In this document: piece after piece, positions 56,230 through 64,000 of the stretch
Layout: each line of letters begins with the position of its first letter
How positions within the stretch are numbered: position 1 is the first letter of the stretch
From: Blasia pusilla
Lineage: Eukaryota > Marchantiophyta > Marchantiopsida > Blasiales
NCBI GenBank assembly: GCA_050084515.1
Contig: CM114272.1
Coordinates: 13,330,001 to 13,394,000 of the forward strand
Length of the DNA stretch: 64,000 nt
Reading direction: 5' to 3'
Position numbers and translations under genes: made by a program
The notes under the pieces: generated by a model
The model's database searches: none
The model's input: only the letters and a program-made list of their open reading frames with translations
Told to the model about the DNA's origin: nothing

Positions 56230-57250
56230 TAATAAACATCCTTTCATGCAAATCAACTTTTTCAGCATTCTGTCCGAGGCATCCTCTGACGCTCATTGAG
56301 CTCGTCTGCATTCACGTGCGGGTACTGGAGCGGGGGAGTGGCTTACTACAAATCCTCTTATTCTTCCATTTCGTCTTTCTCGAAGTATATTCTCGACAAC
56401 TTTGCGTATACGTCTTAGACTTCCCCATCCTTCTCTGTGATGTGTGCAGAATCGTGTATGAAGGGATCCCATTGATGCTAAGGGTATCCATATTCTCCGA
56501 TGTGCACATGGTGGAGAACGAACGACCACACATGATGTCATTAGATAGGCGATAGCATCCGTGGCTCATACTGCAGGATACACCGTTGGGCAAGAGCAAC
56601 TCCATGTCCTACCTTCAACCACACAAGTAACGTCTCGTCGGAGAGTGGATCTTGTTATGTCTCGAGGTGATTCTAGACACTAGGTGATGTGGTGTTTGCT
56701 GATCCAACATGTTCTGACTTGGTGTGTCAAATCGTAAAGACCAAAGGTTCGGCGACCGAAACTGTAGCAAGAATCAAGGAGTGAAGTTATGTTGCGAGAC
56801 ATGCGACTGATGGATTTATTCTTTTTGCAGTGGAAGTATTGGATCATTTACATGTGTCTTTTGATACTTTCCTGAAAACATGTGCTCACCACTCCCTCGA
56901 GAATCATCACCTTGCCCCTTCCCGTAGTCCTTCTCTCTATGTAGTTACTACTTAATTTCGGCAATGCATCTTAATGGCCTTACAACGTGCACAAGCCTTG
57001 GCATTGATACATCGTGCGGAGGTGATGGGGGGTCGCTCGCCTCGTTGTCCATTCACTTCTGACCAACCACTCGTGTTCTTGTGAGATTTGTTTAAGGTTA
57101 TCAATCGTGTAACTCGTTGAGTCATGTTTGCATTGACTAGTTGCCAATTTTTTTTTGCATTCTTTTATGTATTTTTTGACTCATCTCTTAAAATGTTATT
57201 TCCTTTCTTTGTCCTCTTTTGAGATGTATTTTATAATAAAATGAATATAT
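56230..57250 (+). pseudogene. 3' fragment of the RLE non-LTR element family, second copy
   Basis: Matches the minus-strand element at 3290-4190 from the end of RT through the CCHC finger and nuclease to the TTTATAATAAAATGAAT end. In this copy the finger stays in one frame: GIHILRCAHGGERTTTHDVI near 56480-56540. It also retains 63 bases (56764-56826) that the first copy lacks, including DGFILFAVEV. Other stops break it. It starts near 56230, so it is 5' truncated. Confidence 0.8.
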
Positions 57251-60200
57251 ATTTCATGGGTAAATGTCCTCACGAACGGACGAAAAAACTACAAAGAATA
57301 TAAATTTTTTTAGAATGAATTATTTCATTTCGAATGTGGAAGCAGTTGGGTGCGGGGAGCACAATGGCAAGTATGACGAACACCAAGAATAGATTTGCGG
57401 CGTATCTGTACCTGCCACATGGAACCCTAGCAAGTACTGGAGTAACGCTTCAATGAATGATAAAATAAAAGACCTGGTAGGGCGGGGAAAGGGGCAACAG
57501 CGATTTTCTTGCCTTCAAGTAGCAAGCGCGCTTGATGCTATGCAGTTGGTGGGCGGGGTGGCTACTTGAAAGCCCAAACCCGCGGTGTGCGGGCGGTTGG
57601 TCAGCGAGTTGAGCGGCCACTACCGAACCGAGACCCGCGGGCGGTTGATCCGCGCGCTGGTTTGACAGTCCCTCTGCGAGTTCCCAAACCACACTGGGGC
57701 ACGCCTGGATGGTCGTGGAAGCTCGAGCGCTGCCTGCGAACTTCAGGGGTGGGAGTGTGGGGGAGCGAGGAGCGCGTCTTTTCGGATCGTTCTATATTTG
57801 TGCCTGTTCGAGTTTAGTACGTGAAGGCTAGCGATTTTGTCTGCGTATCTGGATGTGATATAATCTCGATATGAGTTAGGTTCTATATGGTGTCTTTCAA
57901 TTTGCTGACACTCTATTCCCACGATAGACATGTCGACTCTCTCAACGAATAACTCGTGTCTTTTTGAGGCGGGTGTAGATTTTAGGACTTCCACCAAAAA
58001 GTTCAACAATGATATTCCAGACGTTGATTTTTCAGTCGAAAGCATTCAATAGACTTGAATCTACACTAACCGAGAACATCGCGGATATCCCTAGGTTCAA
58101 ATGTGCGTCCGAACAGTACCATATGCTCGCCGGCTACACCCAGAGATGGTGTTTGACGTTCTATGTAGTGCATTCGTCGCAGGACTTGACTCGTACGTGG
58201 AAGCCTAGTTTGCGAGTCGTCTGATTTCTTTCGTGGTATATCAAGTCTTAGTGTGCGAGCTCGAGTCCGAGGTATCTATTCAGTCGTGCAGCCTCGTTCG
58301 TCTTCGCTTACACCTGTACGTCCAGCTTACAATAGCTCAAAGGTCGTCTACATGTCTCGTTTCCCACAGACGAGTGGATGATAATAATCGTGGCCCGGCG
58401 ACGGGCCGTGGTGGGGATATTTTGGTCAAAGGTATTGGTGTTTTGCAATTAACCATGCCCACTGTTTTCGGGGGGTATTTGGTCGCTGACATTTGCTGAT
58501 AATTCCGAAGTTTGAAGAACGCTGTATGTATCATGCATTTTTTTGTGGACAGTCGCAGCCATTCTTTGTACCCTCGGCATGTCGACGATGAGTTTTCCAC
58601 GCTCCCCACGAGGAAGCTTCCCATGCGACTGCTCATGTCGTGAAGTTTGAAACTCGAGCGTCGTTTTTCTGTAACAGGGATAAGGGTTGGAATGAAGTAA
58701 CCCACTGGCAAGTACATACATGAAGAATGTATAGCTCCGGAATGACCAGAAAGATTTCTTAGCGATTCCGCGGCTTGGCTGACTGTGCCCTCTGCGCTCA
58801 CATTAGTAAGTCGCCATGTGTGCTTCTCTTGCGAGTGGACCCACTTGTAATGAGCCTGCCGTCATAGAACATTACTTATTTGTCGATGTGACACTGGATG
58901 TCAGCAGGGCGTGATGTCAACAGTCCTCGTCGATCATTGATTTCCGTTTTAGAGCCTTTTTGTTGGAAAAGATTCCAGACTCCAACAATCTTTTCCAATA
59001 AAAGGATCCTAAACGAAAATCAATGGGTTGAGCCGGAAAGAAGACTGGAGGCTTTACGATCAAGTGCACAACGTGAGGCGGGGACGATTGTCTTATGTCT
59101 AAAGCGGAGTAAAGTGGTCACCAAGCTCCCGCTCGAGTTGTACAGCAAGTCCGGCCTAACACGAGCGTGTGGCGTAGTCTTTCCAGTATCTTTCTTCCGT
59201 TATTTGCCTATAGTTCTCGTAGATGGGATGTGACGCTCCTTGATAGACAGTCGTCTCACGTAGATTGAAACATCATGCTTTCATATTCTTGAGGTACATG
59301 CATTGTTCTCTCGTACTTCCGAAGCCTTGGTGAAGTTTCTCATTATTAGTCGAATGTCCGAAAGCTTTCGGGCTTCATAATCTTGTGACTTTCGGTGATT
59401 CTGGTGGTACGGGGAATGATGAGGAGGGCCACTATAACCTCCAAGATAGTCAATTTTGAGGATATCGGGGATATTTTGGATTTGTCATTTGCAAGTTCGG
59501 ATTAGTGGGCTCTGCTCCAGTTCCTCGAGGCCTTTCTTGAATGCCTGCATGCATGTAATGTAAGTCTGCTTTCATCGACTTCAACGTGCATCAAGAACTT
59601 TTTACGATCGCGTTGGGGCACACGCTTCATATTGTCTAGAAGTAGCGACGCTTGAATCACATTCAATTTTGTACGTTAAAATACGGCTGTAGTCATTTTC
59701 GGGATGCCCACGCTCTCCATTCTTTGCGGAAGGAAGTCTCATCGAAGGGTAGCAGGAGGTTTCGTCTTTGAGATTAAGTAAAGTGGTTCATGATTGTGCG
59801 TTGAAATTAAAGGATTTCGAGGACAATCGGCCTTACACAAGGACGTTATCTGGATTTGGAATGATAATCGTGCAGACTCGAAGTGAAATATGTATCTAAT
59901 CCCTGTTCAATAATTTTCTACATGTCCAACTCCCCGATGACCAGAAACTTAACCCGACTGTTGGTCGTTGGCTTGAAATCGCCGAACACTCCGGGCCTAA
60001 GAGGAGATGGCCTGACGACCCGAAGTGCGTCTTTATTGCTTCCAATTGTAAACGCGGGACCGAATTGAAACACCCCCGAAAAGTAGCCCCATCAACGTAT
60101 GCATTATAGATATAAATCCAAGTCGACATGAACCGGGAAGTGGAATCGATTTGAGGATGATATTTACAAGTAAGGTTTGCGAGACGTAGTCTGTTAACTT

Positions 60201-60829
60201 TCGACGAGATGGGACTACAAAAGTTGCAGATACTTCCGCACGACTGCGGGCTATCCTGTAACGTCAATGCGTCGAACTTGTTTGACGTGGGACTATCAGG
60301 ATCAAGGGAAATTTTAGTTTGACCAAAGTAGCAATAGCAAAACAACCCCAGGAAGATGGGAATTCGATTATGCACCGAACTTTTCCTGGAAAGGAAAAGT
60401 CACCTATTCTGGAAAGGAAAAGACATCACAAGGCAGAGAATATGCAAAACGTGACATTCACCAGGAAAAGTTCCCAGTAATCCATCGTGACACTAATCCT
60501 GAGTGCAAAGGAAACTCAATACACGAGGCCGTACGAGCTTTGCTAATGCTAAGAATGGCGTACGCACTTTTATTAAAATCATCATTACACTCTTTTAAGG
60601 GGAAAAAATTGAATTTAATCATTACATAGACTTACCAACAGAATTTGTAGAATAATGCGTTCGGAATGAAGCTATTTTGCAAAATCCCTTCTAATTTACT
60701 TCCATGAAAAATCTAGATTTAAGAAACACATTGCAAGTTCAATGATACTTCATCTTGGAAGCCCATTACACATGTTTGGTAAAATCATATTCACATGCTT
60801 GACAAAATGATTATCTAAATTTGCCCTCA
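57251..60829. other. Repeat-poor DNA, no gene recognised
   Basis: About 3.5 kb of balanced composition with none of the repeat families seen elsewhere. Open frames of 80-160 codons occur on both strands (for example 58337-58801 and 59896-60375, minus; 58898-59233, plus) but none has a family motif, signal or repeat that I can name. It could be single-copy intergenic DNA or hold exons of an unrecognised gene. A short direct repeat CTGGAAAGGAAAAG lies at about 60387-60421. Confidence 0.4.
58936..59025. repeat. Long imperfect hairpin
   Basis: Arms of about 40 bases: CATTGATTTCCGTTTTAGAG…TTGGAAAAGATT and AATCTTTTCCAA…CTAAACGAAAATCAATG, with a 12-base loop and few mismatches. Confidence 0.8.
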
Positions 60830-60970
60830 CGTTATTCCTCATCTCACGTTATTCATGGTCTCAATAGGTCATCTAACCTTATGAACATTATTTTCAACTC
60901 CTTGCAGGTACTCTATTATAAGCTCGTCAATCTATTATAACAAACGTGAGAGTTATCATGTGCATATGCA
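60830..60970 (-). repeat. G1 LTR start, copy E
   Basis: Short decayed stretch (GATAACTCTCACGTTTGTTATAATAG on the minus strand, then AGATTGACGAGC…GAGTACCTGCAAGGAG) matching the beginning of the other G1 LTRs, in the same direction as the integrase/PHD region upstream of it. Confidence 0.5.
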
Positions 60971-61239
60971 TCATTATACAACATGCATTGGTATAATCGA
61001 ATACACAAACATACAAAATATCATACTAATTCACGGTATCAAAACATCGAAACAATTGGGTACCAAAATATTTCCAATCATACCTTTAGCTGTTAGTTAG
61101 GTCCTTCTCGCTCCAGTTCTCCATCTATCCCTACCTATCATGACATTTATCTCTAGAATGGTAAGAGCAAAAAGGATGGATACTCATGTGGTCCCATCGT
61201 TAGTCGCCTTCATGTCATCCATATCACAGACATATATTG

Positions 61240-61600
61240 GAATCTATAACTACCTAGTATCAACTGTATGTACATTTGGGGCACATCCAAGGTCCCCAAG
61301 AACCTTAGTGAGAGGTGGCGTTAAACATGCCATATGCGACCCTCTTGAACATCCATCATAGACTAGCATCATGACTACACTACGGGCAGAACTACACAAC
61401 AAATATGCAACGTAAGCCTATAAGAATTATTGCTAAGCTTGGATCAACTATAATGTCAATGTTACGAAGGTGACATAATGCATAATTACGCACATGATCC
61501 TTTGAAACCATACTATTGTGTCCCTTCAATAAAAGAACACTAGATGGTAAGACATCTCACACTCTCATAATGGTGCGCCCTACAGTCACATCCAATGTCG
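61240..61600 (-). pseudogene. Integrase tail with PHD finger, G1 copy E
   Basis: On the minus strand: VLPSSVLLLKGHNSMVSKDH, VRNYALCHLRNID, then LLCSSARSVVMMLVYDGCSR, GSHMACLTPPLTKV and WMCPKC. The HMAC-L-TPPL-x-x-V…W-x-C-P-x-C part is the second half of a PHD finger and keeps the Cys lost in copy D. Here instead the W before His and the Cys before Asp are changed. Together the two copies define a full finger. Confidence 0.75.
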
Positions 61601-61899
61601 TAGATTCCGTCTACCTCATAAAACCTCAAAATTTTTGATCCATAACCAAGTAGACATAATCAACCTGATGAAACCTTCGAATCTTCAGTCGATAATCACC
61701 TCCCTGAATAGTCGCATACCTCAAAATATCCCGATGTTACGCAATCACCAAGTTTGCAAATGCCATGGGCATCACTCTTCGAAACAACTCTGTCTTCTGA
61801 GAACATACCCGCATCAATGCATCAAAATATCGAGATTCAACACCTTACTAGCATCTCGACAAATGGCCATAGATAAATCACGCTTTTGGCCATAAAGCA

Positions 61900-62475
61900 A
61901 TAAGTACGATGAGAAAGATGCTAAGGATGCCTACTTGTTGAATCTGTATCCCATCACCAACTATGGAAATTGGAGGTCCCAATCTCCTAGGTGACATATC
62001 TCCAAGCCATAATTGTGTAAACCTCTCTTCACCGTTTGCACAATCCCTCCTCTAGTCCATCCGTCTCAAGATGATCTTGCGAAGTGGTGCGAAAGTTGAT
62101 CAACGTCTGATCACACAAGGCCCGAAACTCCCCTCGAAACTCCGTACCCTGGTCTGGCAACACCTCAATTCGTGTGCCATAATGACTCAACACTCAATCT
62201 AGAAAGGTATACTCTACTCTCTCAGTTGCTTTTTCTGGAAATCAACCAACTCTATCCACTTTGAGAAGTGCTCGACCATCACCAACAGATAATGACTATG
62301 GCTCTCCATCAAAGATAATGTTCCCTCCAAAATCCAAACTCCATCATTAATCCAAACCCAGATTGGAAATGGATGCAACTGTGGAGTCGGAGCATTGAAC
62401 AATGCCCAGATCCGATCACACATCATATGCCTGGCAAAAAATTTCTCAACATTCGTCTGCATGGCTTGCCATCTA
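61900..62475 (-). pseudogene. Integrase of G1 copy E
   Basis: NVEKFFARHMMCDRIWALF (decayed zinc domain), SLMESHSHYLLVMVEHFSKW (first Asp position lost), then across a shift SHYGTRIEVLPDQGTEFRGE and FRTTSQDHLETDGLEEG (second Asp, Glu), followed by WDTDSTSR/ASLASF-like sequence and YLLYGQ. Closely related to copy C. Confidence 0.75.
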
Positions 62476-62849
62476 TACTGTATCTAGAGCAAATTGTATG
62501 TCCGTTTCACTCCAAAGTGACCCAAATCCTCGTGGGCATGCTATACCAAACGTGCTCTTTACAAAGGATACGGCACTATAAGTACTCTACCATTCTCCTA
62601 AAACTTGCAACATATGTATCCCCTCCAATTGAAACCGTTTGTCTCAATGTAGGATCCGATCTAGCTCTCTATCACCTACCGTGCTTGCGACTCTCCTTGT
62701 ATGTAGATACTCCACGAATACTCCATACTTGTGAATATCTCGATCACTTGTCGCCTCCTCACCGGCCTCTGGATCTAAGGACTCTCCATAAGACTTCGCC
62801 ATTGAAGTCTCGACACTTTGACTCTCCGTAGCCAAGAATCCCAAATAGG

Positions 62850-63330
62850 TTGACGTGTGTCATCTAGGCACCAACTCCTCATCACTCTCTCCATGCCAAC
62901 AAGCTCTGGACTCATCTCGTTGATTCGGGCATGGGTTACGGCAACCCATATGCATTCTGGTTGAGCATCCCATGTCGATGTACTACCTGGAAATCATACT
63001 CTTGCAACAACAGAGCCCACCTTTTAAGCTTCTCTGCAAGCTTCTCGAAGTCTATCAACCACTTAAGTGGTTGATAATGAATGATGATGGCAAAGAGGTT
63101 ATCGAATGAGTGACACCTGAAATGCGCGAGAATCCACACTATTGCCAAGCACTCACCCTCATACGAGCTATACTTTGCCTCTAAAGCATTTTTCTAGTGA
63201 CTAGCGTGAGCCACCATGAACTCTCTATCCTCATCGTCAAGTTATATGAGCACTGCTCCAAGCCCCAACCTACTCCAATCTATATGCAACTAGAAAGGAC
63301 GTCCCCTTATAGGTCTCCTCAGTATGGGTG
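62850..63330 (-). pseudogene. RNase H of G1 copy E
   Basis: LHIDWSRLGLGAVLI, REFMVAHASH, NALEAKYSSYEGECLAIVW, FRCHSFDNLFAIIIHYQPLK and YDFQVVHRHGMLNQNA: standard gypsy RNase H with the first catalytic Asp and the Glu visible, interrupted by stops. Confidence 0.75.
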
Positions 63331-63336
63331 CGGACG

Positions 63337-63949
63337 TCAACCTATCCTTGAGCAACTGAAATACTCGCTCTTGCTCATCCCCCAGTGCCACTTGTTATCC
63401 ATCTTGGTCGGCAAGGTAAGTGGCTTTGCAATGGAACTCAAACCCTTAAGGTACCGTTGGTAAAAGTTTGCCAATCCCATGAATGCACAAACTCGACTCA
63501 CATCTATAGGGCGTGGAATGCGTGAGATAGCCTCTACCTTTGTCTGCTGAACACTAAGGCCACATGCGTATATTGTGTGACCCAAGCACTCAATCTGGTT
63601 GTAGAAGAACTTGCATTTGCATTTTCCTGGATGTAGCTTCAGCCCATATAATTGAAATTGTCGAAACACCTCCTCTAAATGTTGCTCATTCTCCTTAACG
63701 GTGGTGCTAAAGACTATGATGTCATGAATATAACACCTAGCAAAATCCAGACCTACCAAGATCCTATCCATGATGCTCTCAAACTCTATCAAGGCATTCT
63801 TTAACCCAAATGGTAAGAACAATATAAAAATCATTCCCGTGAGGATCGTCGTCCTAAAATGTCATCTTCTACATGTCCTCCAATTTGATAGGAAGTTGAT
63901 GATCTTTGGCTAGAAGATCTAAAGAGCTGAAGACCTTTCCATGTCCAAT
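63337..63949 (-). pseudogene. Reverse transcriptase of G1 copy E
   Basis: IGHGKVFSSLDLLAKDHQLP, DPHGND, LPFGLKNALIEFESIMDRI, FARCYIHDIIVFSTT, GLKLHPGKCKCKFFYNQIEC, LGHTIYACGLSVQQTKVEAI and RVCAFMGLANFYQRYLKGLS. Matches copy A RT. The catalytic box has His where the first Asp should be. The N-terminal part is cut at 63950. Confidence 0.82.
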
Positions 63950-64000
63950 TGTCATGCACCTACTCCTCTTGAACATCAATTACTAGTGTTGCGGAAGCGT
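63950..64000 (-). repeat. G2 LTR end, cut by the window edge
   Basis: TGTCATGCACCTACTCCTCTTGAACATCAA…GTTGCGGAAGCGT matches the left end of the solo LTR at 49552 and of 22299. It lies inside the RT of G1 copy E, so it is another G2 LTR insertion. Confidence 0.8.

Larger units (their letters stand above)
60830..63949 (-). mobile_element. Ty3/gypsy family G1, copy E (RT to 3' LTR)
   Basis: The 3' half of G1 in order: RT, RNase H, integrase, PHD finger, LTR start. It complements copy A, which holds the 5' half through RT; the RT sequences overlap and match. Interrupted at 63950 by a G2 LTR. Many stops. Confidence 0.8.

Noticed and set aside
56764-56830. Intron in the second LINE copy (GT…CAG) absent from the first
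   Set aside because: Removing GT…CAG would not give the sequence seen in copy 1; the difference is exactly 21 codons and copy 1 keeps GCAG, so it is a deletion.
1-64000. CRISPR arrays, bacterial operons, riboswitches, Shine-Dalgarno sites
   Set aside because: No regularly spaced repeats with unique spacers and no prokaryotic gene organisation; the content is that of a eukaryotic nuclear genome.

Overview
The window looks like nuclear DNA of a land plant, most likely a non-seed plant (bryophyte grade or similar). The evidence is the mix of plant Ty1/copia and Ty3/gypsy elements, a gypsy element primed by a tRNA-Asp-like site, a block of plant-type mitochondrial DNA (nad6 and group II maturase pieces) and one host-like gene for a secreted lipocalin-like protein. 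The species cannot be fixed from the sequence alone. It is a transposon graveyard: apart from the lipocalin-like gene at 970-2253 (minus), almost every recognisable coding stretch belongs to a mobile element, and most carry stops and frameshifts.

Layout. 1-3.3 kb: lipocalin-like gene and flanks. 3.3-5.9 kb: 5'-truncated non-LTR element (RT, CCHC finger, restriction-like nuclease), minus strand; its family recurs as an N-terminal fragment (15.7-16.3 kb) and a C-terminal fragment (56.2-57.2 kb). 5.9-7.9 kb: long-terminal-repeat-like block of gypsy family G1. 7.9-15.6 kb: AT-rich DNA with foldbacks, a terminal-inverted-repeat family and a decayed Harbinger-like transposase. 16.4-20.9 kb: G1 copy A, in the order Gag, zinc knuckle, protease, C5-cytosine DNA methyltransferase (DNMT), reverse transcriptase. 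20.9-23.2 kb: inverted LTR pieces and a Gag of a second gypsy family (G2). 28.6-29.4 kb: a second DNMT copy (minus). 29.4-40.8 kb: a copia remnant split by a complete 10.75-kb gypsy element (G3) with a 5-bp target duplication. 40.8-42.7 kb: mitochondrial-like insertion. 43.9-46.2 kb: G1 5' region. 46.6-52.5 kb: a copia element with both LTRs, split by a 1002-bp G2 solo LTR. 52.5-53.9 kb: G1 integrase interrupted by a G1 LTR. 54.9-55.9 kb and 60.8-63.95 kb: G1 3' ends, in which the integrase module is followed by a PHD finger. 57.3-60.5 kb: repeat-poor DNA with no recognised gene.

The main result is the composite structure of G1. Separate decayed copies together describe a Ty3/gypsy element that carries a DNA methyltransferase between protease and RT, and a PHD-type zinc finger after integrase, so one element would carry both a DNA-methylation writer and a chromatin-reader-like module. 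Retrotransposon-borne DNMTs have been reported in charophyte algae and dinoflagellates (de Mendoza and colleagues, 2018, from memory). The combination seen here, in what looks like a land plant, deserves checking. Many of the stops that disable these elements are CAG-to-TAG or CGA-to-TGA changes, as expected from deamination of methylated cytosines.
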